In this document: positions 46,776 through 61,700 of the stretch, in pieces
How positions within the stretch are numbered: position 1 is the stretch's first letter
Layout: every line of letters begins with the position of its first letter
Source of the DNA: Methanobrevibacter sp. YE315
GTDB lineage: Archaea > Methanobacteriota > Methanobacteria > Methanobacteriales > Methanobacteriaceae
Length of the DNA: 64,000 nt
Direction of reading: 5' to 3'
Assembly: GCF_001548675.1 (NCBI RefSeq)
Contig: NZ_CP010834.1
Coordinates: 2,205,501-2,269,500, forward strand
Notes under the pieces: generated by a model
Databases searched by the model: none
What the model was told of the DNA's origin: nothing
What the model saw: only the letters and a program-made list of their open reading frames with translations
Translations under genes and position numbers: made by a program

Positions 46776-49700
46776 TTAACTTTTCCTTTTTAATGACAAA
46801 CCAACGATTGCAAGTAATGATAATAGCACCATTACAATCGGGTTACCTGTTGCATGCATTTTTGGAGTTATTGGAACGTTTACAGGAGGTTCTGTTTCAT
46901 TTCCTGCAGGTTCAATTACATTAACTGTAGCATTATCATAGTTATTGGTTAAATCGCTTTCGTAAGTGTCACAGTAAGTGAGTGCTTCAACAACGATTTC
47001 GCCAGCCACTAATGCTTTGGTGTTGAGTAAGAGTGTAACTTCTTCACCAGGAGCTAAATCTCCAATAGTCCAAATTCCAGTATCTGGGTCATAAGTGCCT
47101 TTAGACGGTTCGAATCCTAAAAGTTGGAGTTCGTCAGGTACAGCTACCAATGCAGTAGAATTAATCGCTGTATCAGGTCCTTGATTAACAACAGTAATAG
47201 TCCAGACTATGTTTTCACCAACAAGGGCTTCAGTGACATCCGGTTCCACACTGATTACTAAATCAGCTTCTGGAGGAACAGTAGTTGAATTGTTACATTT
47301 GTTGTTAGTTTCATTTGGATCGAATGTATCAGAGGTAACGTTTGCAATGTTAATAATGGTTTTATTTGTTGTGTCTACTAAAGTTACGATATTTAAGGTA
47401 GCGGATGCTCCACTAGTAAGATTGCCCACATTCCAGATTCCTAATTCGGAATCATAAGCTCCATTGGAATCATCGCTGAGATACACTACGCCGGCAGGTA
47501 ATTTTTCACTGACAACGGCATTGACTGCAGTATCTCTGCCGTTGTTTGTAACAATGATTGTCCAAGTAATTTTGTCGTTTTTGTGAGGAGTTGAATTAGA
47601 TACCAATTTAATAATCTCTAAGTCAGCTTCAGCAACGACATTTACAGAGCTATTATCCTTATTATTTGTTTCATTAGGATCGTAAGTGTCGGATGTAACG
47701 TTTACAGGGTTTGTAATATTAACATTTGAATCGTTTATAATAGTTACAATATGTAAGGTTACGGATGCTCCACTAGTAAGATTGCCCACATTCCAAACAC
47801 CGGTTTCAGGGTCATATGCTCCATCAGAATCATCAGAAACATATTCCACACCATCTGGCAATTTATCGGTAACGATAGCATTTATGGCATCATTAGGACC
47901 GTGGTTAATGACGGTTATATCCCAATTAAGAGGATCGCCATAATAACATTTTTCTCCTTCATGATCGTTTGATTTGATTACTTCCAAATCAGCTTCAGGA
48001 GGAATTACTAAAGAACTGTTGTCATAATTATTGGATAAGTCTGGATCATAAGTATCGGATGAAACAGAAACGTTTCTATAAACTGTTGCATCTGTAGTAT
48101 TTGCTGTAGTTGTAATCTTTAATGTTACGGTTTCGCCGACAGGCAAGTCTCCAATAGTCCAAACGGCAGTCTCATTATTATAAGCGCCATCGGAATCATC
48201 GGAAACGTAAATCATGCCATCAGGTAAAACGTCTTTAAGAATACTGTTAACAGCGGTGTTTGGGCCGTTGTTAGTAACAGTAATAGTCCAAACCACAGTA
48301 TCACCATTATGACAAGTGTCAGTTGAATTCTCAAAGTTGTTTGTAATAGTAACTGCCAAATCAGCCTCAGGAGGAATGACTAAAGAACTGTTGTCATAAT
48401 TATTAGATAAATCTGGATCATAAGTATCAGATGAAACAGAAACATTTCTATAAACGGTAGCGTTTGTGGTATTTGCTATAGTAGTAATAGTCAAAGTAAC
48501 AGTCTCACCAACAGGCAAGTCACCAATACTCCAAACAGCACTCACATTATCATAAGTACCGTTAGCATTATCATGACTTACATAAATCACGCCATCAGGT
48601 AAAACATCTTCAAGAATACTATTAACAGCAGTGTCAGGACCATTATTAGTAACAGTAATAGTCCAAACCACAGTATCACCATTATGACAAGTAGTATTGG
48701 AATCCTCAAAGTTATTAGTAATAGTAACTGCCAAATCAGCCTCAGGAGGAATGACTAAAGAACTGTTGTCATAATTATTAGATAAATCTGGATCATAAGT
48801 ATCAGATGAAACAGAAACATTTCTATAAACGGTAGCGTTTGTGGTATTTGCTATAGTAGTAATAGTCAAAGTAACAGTCTCACCAACAGGCAAGTCACCA
48901 ATACTCCAAACAGCACTCACATTATCATAAGTACCGTTAGCATTATCATGACTTACATAAATCACGCCATCAGGTAAAACATCTTCAAGAATACTATTAA
49001 CAGCAGTGTCAGGACCATTATTAGTAACAGTAATAGTCCAAACCACAGTATCACCATTATGACAAGTATCAGTGGAATTTTCAAAGTTATTAGTAATAGT
49101 AACCGCTAAATCAGCCTCAGGAGGAACGAAAGTATTGTTAGTTCCATTGTTATTGGACTCATTAGGATCGTAAGTGTCGGAAGTAGTATTGACATTATTA
49201 ACGATAGTAGCATTAGTGGCATTAATGAGTGTTTCGATGATTAAAGTGGCAGATTCACCGAGGGTAAGATTACCTACAGTCCAAATATTATTGGCAAACT
49301 TACCACCACTAACATTAACAACAGCTAAACCACTAGGGATAACATCATTTACAACGACATTCACAGCAGTATCAGGACCATTATTTGTAACGACAATAGT
49401 CCAATTTACCACATCACCTTTATGAGCAGTAACATTAGAAACAGTCTTAATAATACTCAAATCGGCCTCAGGAGGAATGACAATAACATCAGAATCATTA
49501 TTATTACTCATATTAGGATCATAAGTAACACTGGAAACATTTGCCTCATTTACTAGAGACATGTTAGTAGCATTCACTATAGTCCTAATGACTAAAATTT
49601 CAACTTGTTTAAAAGTCATATTGCCAATAGTCCAAGTCTTTCCATCAGCAGACAATTTGCCAGCTGTAATATTAACAACACCATTATAAATCAACTCATC

Positions 49701-52700
49701 TGGTAAAACATCATCAAGAACCGCATCAACTGCAGTATCCGGACCATGATTAACAACAACAATAATCCAATTAACAACATCTCCTTTATGAGCAGACTCG
49801 TTTAATACAGCCTTAATAACTTCCAAATCAGCTTCAGGAGGAATAACAGTATTATTAGTACCGTTATTATTATCCTCATCAGGATCATAAGTATCAGAAG
49901 TCACATTCACATTATTAACAATAGTAGCGTTAGTAGCATTAACAGTAGTTTTAATAACTAAAACTACGGTATCACCACTAGCAACCTCATCAATAAACCA
50001 AATTTCACCATCAAATGAACCATCATCAATACTGACCACACCATCATAAATCAACTCATCAGGGATGACATCAACTACAGTAACATTAACTGCAGCGTTA
50101 GGACCATTGTTATGAACAGTAATAGTCCACTCTACAACATCGCCTTTATGAGCGGAATCATTAGACACAGTCTTATTAATTTCTAAATCAGCAACTGAAA
50201 TGACGAATGTAGTGTTGTTAGCTTCATTATTGGAATGATCTGATTCGTTAGTGGTTGTGTTTACAACGACAAAGTTAGTGTTGTTTCCTTCAGTCATTAA
50301 CTGGGTAACGAATTTAAGAACTTTAGAAGTGTAAGGATCCATGTCACCAACATTCCAAATCAAGATTCCACCACTAACAGTACAATTATCATATTTGCCA
50401 ATGACAGTAGCGTCAACTGGTAATGTATCAGTAACAACTACATCTTCAGCAACACTAGGACCATCATTAGTAACGGTAATAGTCCATTCTACGGATTCGC
50501 CATAGAGCACTTGAGAAGCATTTACTTCTTTTGTGATTGTTACGTCACAAATAGGGTCTACTTGAGTACTGTTTGAAGCGTTGTTATTAGTTGTGTTAGT
50601 TTCGTTAGTAGATGTAACAACATAGACTTTATTGGTTAAATTACCTTCTTTAATTGCTTTAGTAACAACAGTCAAGGTAACATTAGTATACGGTGCAATT
50701 TCACCAATATTCCAAACAAAGCCATCAGCAGTTCTAGTAACATTCTCATAACTACCAACCAAGTCAAGATCTACATCCAAAGTGTCAAAGACATAAACAT
50801 CTTTAGCAACACTAGGACCAAGGTTAGAAACAACAATAGTCCAGGAAACAGACTCATTCAAATTAATAACACTAGCATTAACAGTCTTATTGATCACCAA
50901 ATCACAAATAGGATCAACCTGAGTAGTATTGTTAGCATCATTATTAGTCTTATTAGTCTCATTAGTAGAAGTCACAACAACAACAGTATTGTTCAATTTA
51001 CCCTCTTTAATTGCTTTAGTAACAACAGTCAAGGTAACATTAGTATACGGTGCAATTTCACCAATATTCCAAACAAAACCATTAGCAGCTCTAGTAACAT
51101 TCTCATAATCACCAACTAACACAAGACCATCAACCCAAGTATCAGTCACATTAACATCATATGCAACACTAGGACCAAGGTTAGAAACAACAATAGTCCA
51201 GGAAACAGACTCATTCAAATTAATAACACTAGCATTAACAGTCTTATTGATCACCAAATCACAAATAGGATCAACCTGAGTAGTATTGTTAGCATCATTA
51301 TTAGTCTTATTAGTCTCATTAGTAGAAGTCACAACAACAACAGTATTGTTCAATTTACCCTCTTTAATTGCTTTAGTAACAACAGTCAAGGTAACATTAG
51401 TATACGGTGCAATTTCACCAATATTCCAAACAAAACCATTAGCAGCTCTAGTGACATTCTCATAATCACCAACTAACACAAGACCATCAACCCAAGTATC
51501 AGTCACATTAACATCATATGCAACACTAGGACCAAGGTTAGAAACAACAATAGTCCAGGAAACAGACTCATTCAAATTAATAACACTAGCATTAACAGTC
51601 TTATTGATCACCAAATCACAAATAGGATCAACCTGAGTAGTATTGTTAGCATCATTATTAGTCTTATTAGTCTCATTAGTAGAAGTCACAACAACAACAG
51701 TATTGTTCAATTTACCCTCTTTAGTCGCTTTAGTAACAACAGTCAAGGTAACATTAGTATACGGTGCAATTTCACCAATATTCCAAACAAAACCATTAGC
51801 AGCTCTAGTAACATTCTCATAATCACCAACTAACACAAGACCATCAACCCAAGTATCAGTCACATTAACATCATATGCAACACTAGGACCAAGGTTAGAA
51901 ACAACAATAGTCCAGGAAACAGACTCATTCAAATTAATAACACTAGCATTAACAGTCTTATTGATCACCAAATCACAAATAGGATCAACCTGAGTAGTAT
52001 TGTTAGCATCATTATTAGTCTTATTAGTCTCATTAGTAGAAGTCACAACAACAACAGTATTGTTCAATTTACCCTCTTTAGTCGCTTTAGTAACAACAGT
52101 CAAGGTAACATTAGTATACGGTGCAATTTCACCAATATTCCAAACAAAACCATTAGCAGCTCTAGTGACATTCTCATAATCACCAACTAACACAAGACCA
52201 TCAACCCAAGTATCAGTCACATTAACATCATATGCAACACTAGGACCAAGGTTAGAAACAACAATAGTCCAGGAAACAGACTCATTCAAATTAATAACAC
52301 TAGCATTAACAGTCTTATTGATCACCAAATCACAAATAGGATCAACCTGAGTAGTATTGTTAGCATCATTATTAGTCTTATTAGTCTCATTAGTAGAAGT
52401 CACAACAACAACAGTATTGTTCAATTTACCCTCTTTAGTCGCTTTAGTAACAACAGTCAAGGTAACATTAGTATACGGTGCAATTTCACCAATATTCCAA
52501 ACAAAACCATTAGCAGCTCTAGTAACATTCTCATAATCACCAACTAACACAAGACCATCAACCCAAGTATCAGTCACATTAACATCATATGCAACACTAG
52601 GACCAAGGTTAGAAACAACAATAGTCCAGGAAACAGACTCATTCAAATTAATAACACTAGCATTAACAGTCTTATTGATCACCAAATCACAAATAGGATC

Positions 52701-55700
52701 AACCTGAGTAGTATTGTTAGCATCATTATTAGTCTTATTAGTCTCATTAGTAGAAGTCACAACAACAACAGTATTGTTCAATTTACCCTCTTTAGTCGCT
52801 TTAGTAACAACAGTCAAGGTAACATTAGTATACGGTGCAATTTCACCAATATTCCAAACAAAACCATTAGCAGCTCTAGTGACATTCTCATAATCACCAA
52901 CTAACACAAGACCATCAACCCAAGTATCAGTCACATTAACATCATATGCAACACTAGGACCAAGGTTAGAAACAACAATAGTCCAGGAAACAGACTCATT
53001 CAAATTAATAACACTAGCATTAACAGTCTTATTGATCACCAAATCACAAATAGGATCAACCTGAGTAGTATTGTTAGCATCATTATTAGTCTTATTAGTC
53101 TCATTAGTAGAAGTCACAACAACAACAGTATTGTTCAATTTACCCTCTTTAGTCGCTTTAGTAACAACAGTCAAGGTAACATTAGTATACGGTGCAATTT
53201 CACCAATATTCCAAACAAAACCATTAGCAGCTCTAGTGACATTCTCATAATCACCAACTAACACAAGACCATCAACCCAAGTATCAGTCACATTAACATC
53301 ATATGCAACACTAGGACCAAGGTTAGAAACAACAATAGTCCAGGAAACAGACTCATTCAAATTAATAACACTAGCATTAACAGTCTTATTGATCACCAAA
53401 TCACAAATAGGATCAACCTGAGTAGTATTGTTAGCATCATTATTAGTCTTATTAGTCTCATTAGTAGAAGTCACAACAACAACAGTATTGTTCAATTTAC
53501 CCTCTTTAGTCGCTTTAGTAACAACAGTCAAGGTAACATTAGTATACGGTGCAATTTCACCAATATTCCAAACAAAACCATTAGCAGCTCTAGTGACATT
53601 CTCATAATCACCAACTAACACAAGACCATCAACCCAAGTATCAGTCACATTAACATCATATGCAACACTAGGACCAAGGTTAGAAACAACAATAGTCCAG
53701 GAAACAGACTCATTCAAATTAATAACACTAGCATTAACAGTCTTATTGATCACCAAATCACAAATAGGATCAACCTGAGTAGTATTGTTAGCATCATTAT
53801 TAGTCTTATTAGTCTCATTAGTAGAAGTCACAACAACAACAGTATTGTTCAATTTACCCTCTTTAGTCGCTTTAGTAACAACAGTCAAGGTAACATTAGT
53901 ATACGGTGCAATTTCACCAATATTCCAAACAAAACCATTAGCAGCTCTAGTGACATTCTCATAATCACCAACTAACACAAGACCATCAACCCAAGTATCA
54001 GTCACATTAACATCATATGCAACACTAGGACCAAGGTTAGAAACAACAATAGTCCAGGAAACAGACTCATTCAAATTAATAACACTAGCATTAACAGTCT
54101 TATTGATCACCAAATCACAAATAGGATCAACCTGAGTAGTATTGTTAGCATCATTATTAGTCTTATTAGTCTCATTAGTAGAAGTCACAACAACAACAGT
54201 ATTGTTCAATTTACCCTCTTTAATTGCTTTAGTAACAACAGTCAAGGTAACATTAGTATACGGTGCAATTTCACCAATATTCCAAACAAAACCATTAGCA
54301 GCTCTAGTAACATTCTCATAATCACCAACTAACACAAGACCATCAACCCAAGTATCAGTCACATTAACATCATATGCAACACTAGGACCAAGGTTAGAAA
54401 CAACAATAGTCCAGGAAACAGACTCATTCAAATTAATAACACTAGCATTAACAGTCTTATTGATCACCAAATCACAAATAGGATCAACCTGAGTAGTATT
54501 GTTAGCATCATTATTAGTCTTATTAGTCTCATTAGTAGAAGTCACAACAACAACAGTATTGTTCAATTTACCCTCTTTAGTCGCTTTAGTAACAACAGTC
54601 AAGGTAACATTAGTATACGGTGCAATTTCACCAATATTCCAAACAAAACCATTAGCAGCTCTAGTGACATTCTCATAATCACCAACTAACACAAGACCAT
54701 CAACCCAAGTATCAGTCACATTAACATCATATGCAACACTAGGACCAAGGTTAGAAACAACAATAGTCCAGGAAACAGACTCATTCAAATTAATAACACT
54801 AGCATTAACAGTCTTATTGATCACCAAATCACAAATAGGATCAACCTGAGTAGTATTGTTAGCATCATTATTAGTCTTATTAGTCTCATTAGTAGAAGTC
54901 ACAACAACAACAGTATTGTTCAATTTACCCTCTTTAGTCGCTTTAGTAACAACAGTCAAGGTAACATTAGTATACGGTGCAATTTCACCAATATTCCAAA
55001 CAAAACCATTAGCAGCTCTAGTGACATTCTCATAATCACCAACTAACACAAGACCATCAACCCAAGTATCAGTCACATTAACATCATATGCAACACTAGG
55101 ACCAAGGTTAGAAACAACAATAGTCCAGGAAACAGACTCATTCAAATTAATAACACTAGCATTAACAGTCTTATTGATCACCAAATCACAAATAGGATCA
55201 ACCTGAGTAGTATTGTTAGCATCATTATTAGTCTTATTAGTCTCATTAGTAGAAGTCACAACAACAACAGTATTGTTCAATTTACCCTCTTTAGTCGCTT
55301 TAGTAACAACAGTCAAGGTAACATTAGTATACGGTGCAATTTCACCAATATTCCAAACAAAACCATTAGCAGCTCTAGTGACATTCTCATAATCACCAAC
55401 TAACACAAGACCATCAACCCAAGTATCAGTCACATTAACATCATATGCAACACTAGGACCAAGGTTAGAAACAACAATAGTCCAGGAAACAGACTCATTC
55501 AAATTAATAACACTAGCATTAACAGTCTTATTGATCACCAAATCACAAATAGGATCAACCTGAGTAGTATTGTTAGCATCATTATTAGTCTTATTAGTCT
55601 CATTAGTAGAAGTCACAACAACAACAGTATTGTTCAATTTACCCTCTTTAGTCGCTTTAGTAACAACAGTCAAGGTAACATTAGTATACGGTGCAATTTC

Positions 55701-58700
55701 ACCAATATTCCAAACAAAACCATTAGCAGCTCTAGTGACATTCTCATAATCACCAACTAACACAAGACCATCAACCCAAGTATCAGTCACATTAACATCA
55801 TATGCAACACTAGGACCAAGGTTAGAAACAACAATAGTCCAGGAAACAGACTCATTCAAATTAATAACACTAGCATTAACAGTCTTATTGATCACCAAAT
55901 CACAAATAGGATCAACCTGAGTAGTATTGTTAGCATCATTATTAGTCTTATTAGTCTCATTAGTAGAAGTCACAACAACAACAGTATTGTTCAATTTACC
56001 CTCTTTAATTGCTTTAGTAACAACAGTCAAGGTAACATTAGTATACGGTGCAATTTCACCAATATTCCAAACAAAACCATTAGCAGCTCTAGTGACATTC
56101 TCATAATCACCAACTAACACAAGACCATCAACCCAAGTATCAGTCACATTAACATCATATGCAACACTAGGACCAAGGTTAGAAACAACAATAGTCCAGG
56201 AAACAGACTCATTCAAATTAATAACACTAGCATTAACAGTCTTATTGATCACCAAATCACAAATAGGATCAACCTGAGTAGTATTGTTAGCATCATTATT
56301 AGTCTTATTAGTCTCATTAGTAGAAGTCACAACAACAACAGTATTGTTCAATTTACCCTCTTTAATTGCTTTAGTAACAACAGTCAAGGTAACATTAGTA
56401 TACGGTGCAATTTCACCAATATTCCAAACAAAACCATTAGCAGCTCTAGTGACATTCTCATAATCACCAACTAACACAAGACCATCAACCCAAGTATCAG
56501 TCACATTAACATCATATGCAACACTAGGACCAAGGTTAGAAACAACAATAGTCCAGGAAACAGACTCATTCAAATTAATAACACTAGCATTAACAGTCTT
56601 ATTGATCACCAAATCACAAATAGGATCAACCTGAGTAGTATTGTTAGCATCATTATTAGTCTTATTAGTCTCATTAGTAGAAGTCACAACAACAACAGTA
56701 TTGTTCAATTTACCCTCTTTAGTCGCTTTAGTAACAACAGTCAAGGTAACATTAGTATACGGTGCAATTTCACCAATATTCCAAACAAAACCATTAGCAG
56801 CTCTAGTGACATTCTCATAATCACCAACTAACACAAGACCATCAACCCAAGTATCAGTCACATTAACATCATATGCAACACTAGGACCAAGGTTAGAAAC
56901 AACAATAGTCCAGGAAACAGACTCATTCAAATTAATAACACTAGCATTAACAGTCTTATTGATCACCAAATCACAAATAGGATCAACCTGAGTAGTATTG
57001 TTAGCATCATTATTAGTCTTATTAGTCTCATTAGTAGAAGTCACAACAACAACAGTATTGTTCAATTTACCCTCTTTAGTCGCTTTAGTAACAACAGTCA
57101 AGGTAACATTAGTATACGGTGCAATTTCACCAATATTCCAAACAAAACCATTAGCAGCTCTAGTGACATTCTCATAATCACCAACTAACACAAGACCATC
57201 AACCCAAGTATCAGTCACATTAACATCATATGCAACACTAGGACCAAGGTTAGAAACAACAATAGTCCAGGAAACAGACTCATTCAAATTAATAACACTA
57301 GCATTAACAGTCTTATTGATCACCAAATCACAAATAGGATCAACCTGAGTAGTATTGTTAGCATCATTATTAGTCTTATTAGTCTCATTAGTAGAAGTCA
57401 CAACAACAACAGTATTGTTCAATTTACCCTCTTTAGTCGCTTTAGTAACAACAGTCAAGGTAACATTAGTATACGGTGCAATTTCACCAATATTCCAAAC
57501 AAAACCATTAGCAGCTCTAGTGACATTCTCATAATCACCAACTAACACAAGACCATCAACCCAAGTATCAGTCACATTAACATCATATGCAACACTAGGA
57601 CCAAGGTTAGAAACAACAATAGTCCAGGAAACAGACTCATTCAAATTAATAACACTAGCATTAACAGTCTTATTGATCACCAAATCACAAATAGGATCAA
57701 CCTGAGTAGTATTGTTAGCATCATTATTAGTCTTATTAGTCTCATTAGTAGAAGTCACAACAACAACAGTATTGTTCAATTTACCCTCTTTAGTCGCTTT
57801 AGTAACAACAGTCAAGGTAACATTAGTATACGGTGCAATTTCACCAATATTCCAAACAAAACCATTAGCAGCTCTAGTGACATTCTCATAATCACCAACT
57901 AACACAAGACCATCAACCCAAGTATCAGTCACATTAACATCATATGCAACACTAGGACCAAGGTTAGAAACAACAATAGTCCAGGAAACAGACTCATTCA
58001 AATTAATAACACTAGCATTAACAGTCTTATTGATCACCAAATCACAAATAGGATCAACCTGAGTAGTATTGTTAGCATCATTATTAGTCTTATTAGTCTC
58101 ATTAGTAGAAGTCACAACAACAACAGTGTTATTCAATTTACCTTCTTTAACAGCCTTAGTGACAATACTAAGCACTTTAGAAGTGTAAGGATCAATATCA
58201 CCAACAGTCCAAGTTAAAACTTGACCATTAACAACAACACCTTCAGAAGTGTAATCACCAACTAACTCAAGACCATCATCCAAAGTATCAGTCACAACAA
58301 CATCTTTAGCAACACTAGGACCAAGGTTAGTAACATTAATAGTCCAAGAAACAGACTCATTCAAATTAATAACACTAGCATTAACAGTCTTGTTAATCAC
58401 CAAATCACAAATAGGATCAACAGTGACATTAGCAGTATCATTGGTTTCATTAGTCCTATTTGATTTAGCAGTAACATTATTAACTAAAGTACCATTAGTT
58501 AAAACTTTAAACCAAATAGTAAAAGTAGCATTAGTACCGTTGACAAGAGTAGGACCATAAGTGAAAACATTACTGCTGTTAGTCCAACCTTCACCAGTAG
58601 CCTTGAGATACTTTAACTCAGTAGAATTAAATAACTCGGTAACAGTCACATTAGTAAGATTACAATCACCAGTGTTAGTTACAGTAATATTAAACGCAAC

Positions 58701-61700
58701 AGTTTCGTTTACATTAACATTAGTAGTATTTAAACTAACTTTAACAACTGTCATGTTAGGATTGTAAACAGTGACATTAGCACTACTATTATCTTCATTA
58801 GCTTCATTTGACTTAACTGTAACATTATTAACTAAAGTACCATTAGTCAAAGCCTTAAACCAAATTGTGAAAGAGGATGTCTCATTTGCATGTAATGGGA
58901 ATGTAGTGTTCATTAATCTTGTTTCGACTGCAACATTAGCCTGATCAACTACAGGAGTATTAATGTTTAAATTGCCATCAACCAAATTCTTTAGCCAAAT
59001 TCTTAAAACACGAGTTTGACCAGCACCCAGAGTGCCGTTGAGCAAGAATTCATTATTGGTCTTAATATCATTAATCCATTCTTTATCATCAGAATGGCTG
59101 ACATATTTCAGTATATCAGGATCAAAAATGTCGCTGAGAGTTACATTTACCAAATCAGAACTTCCGGTATTAGTCACATTAATCTCATATGCATATATGT
59201 CGCCAGCACCCATTCCGGTATTATTGAAACTGAAAGTGAGATTGCCTGTATTATTTCCTGTCAAATTCCAGGTTATATTATTGGAATGTCCAATATATTG
59301 CAATTCACTTGCATTGAAAACATCATTTACTGTAATATTACTAATAAACCAGTCCCCTGTGTTATTTACAGTAATGTTAAATGCAACAGTATCATTGATA
59401 ACAACGAAGTCTGTGCTGTTTAAGTCTACTTTGTTAATAGTAATACCCGCTTCATATACCCTGAATTTTGAGGTACTATTTATATATTTATAGTTCCAAT
59501 CCTCTGGGTGTTCAGCATACACGGTGTAAGTACCTTTTTTAATAGGTTTTTTAAGTGTAAGTCTGATTTCCCCGATAATATTGGTGAGATTGTCATATCC
59601 ATTAGGATAATCATCCGCAAGTATATTGTTGCCATCTTCATCTAAGATTTTAGTAATGTTTATTAGTTGAAGATATTCGCGGTCGTCTTGATATGCTATT
59701 GTACCACCCTGACTTGCTTCTGCACCATTTACAGGATGTTCATTATTTCCAGTATGTGCCTCTCCACCTTGACTGTTTTTGTAAGTAACATCAGTGAAGG
59801 TTATCTGATTATTATCTGCAGTATTGTGAATTGCATTAATAATGTTGTCTCCACCAATGTGGCAAACAGTAATATTAACATCACTAGTATTGTAGTAACT
59901 ATCTTCAGGTCTAGGAGTAATGATTAAAAGGTAACTCCATGCCTGATTCTCAAAGAATGTATCATGTGCCAAATTGAAGTTATTACCGTCAGTGTAGATT
60001 GCAGAACCGTTACGAGCCTTATTGTGACTAAATTCATTTGTATCTGTGTAAGTATTGTCACCTTTTACATAGATTGCTCCACCAAGACCTGTAGTTCCTT
60101 CAGCACTGGCAGGCACAGCTTCATTGTATGTGAAAATATTCTGTTTAATATCTGTTCCACTTCCCTCAATGTAGACTGCACCACCCTGATTGGTTACGTT
60201 GTTGTGGTCAAAGGTGTTTAAAATGATATCAGCATAATAACCATCCATATATACGGCCCCACCGTTTGAAGCATTGTTGTACTCGAAAGTGGAACCTGAA
60301 ATTAGGGAAGTATCACCCTCAATGTAAGCACCTGCACCATCTTCAGCAACATTATTCCTAAATGTAGAATCAGTAATGTTTGTATCATGACCTTCAATGT
60401 ATACACCAGCACCATCAATAGCCCTGTTATCTTCAAAAGTAGAATCATCAATTACTGAATCATCCCCTTCAACGAAAACACCAGCACCGTTTACTGCATC
60501 ATTGTTTTTAAAAGTAGAACCACTGATTACAGTATTCTGCCCATCAATATAGACACCAGCACCATCAGTAGCCTCGTTATCTTCAAAAGTAGAATCATCA
60601 ATTACTGAATCATTCCCTTCAACGAAAACACCAGCACCGTTTACTGCATCATTGTTTTTAAAAGTAGAACTGCTGATTACAGTATTCTGCCCATCAATAT
60701 AGACACCAGCACCATCGTATTTAGCTGTATTATCCTCAAATGTAGAGCCTCTGATTTCAGTACGGTTTCCTTCTACATAAATACCAGCACCATGATCAGC
60801 ATCGTTGTCGTGGAACTGAGAATCAATAACTTTAGTACCGCTACCAAGGATATAAACAGTACCATTAACAGATTCATGATTTTTAAACTCAGTATCTTGA
60901 ATTGTAGTATCTTGACCGGATATATAAACTGCAGCACCGTTACCACTACCTGCAACATTACTGTCAAATACAGAATCGCGAATAATGGTACGATTACCTA
61001 TAACGAAAACTGCACCGGCATCTCCAGTCGGAGCGTAAGTAGCTCCACCATGGCCAGGACTATAAGATGTAGATTGGCCATCAATTTTAGCAACATTTCC
61101 AATAAAGTTACAATTGTCAATTATTACATCGTTACCAAACTCATTATGACCGTTGAATGCATCGTGGTCTCTAGGTATACCACCGACCATTATTGCACCA
61201 CCTTTTCCGCCAGTACAATTAATGAAATCAGAATTATAGACCTGTACTCCATCGTGACTGATTCCAAGACCGCCTGAGTATTCCCCAGTTCCTACACAAT
61301 TGATAAACTTACAGTTATCAAGTATTTGAGGAGTGCTAAGACCACCTGTTGAAGTACTGAATTTTCCGTGAACATAAACTGCAAACCATCTGGATGTAAC
61401 ATTTATAAAATTGGTATTGATAAACTGAGAAGCAATATTACCTGGTCCCCAATCAGATTCATCAGCAACACATAAAGCACCACCGTGGTTAGCTGAACTT
61501 GTATTGATAAAATTACAATTTTCCATGTAGACACCAGCTACATTACCCATTTGACCATGACCATCAGAAATGCTATCATCAGTTTGATGACATTCTATAA
61601 AGTCACAATCGATAATTCTCTTTGGATTACCATTAGCGCCTGTAATCCAATACATATGATTAAAAGATTCACAGTTGATAAAATCAACATTGGTCCATGA

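Noticed and set aside
50911-58050. The long regular repeat looked at first like a CRISPR-type array.
   Set aside because: The units are 357 bases, lie head to tail without unique spacers, and are in frame within one open gene encoding DUF11 domains.
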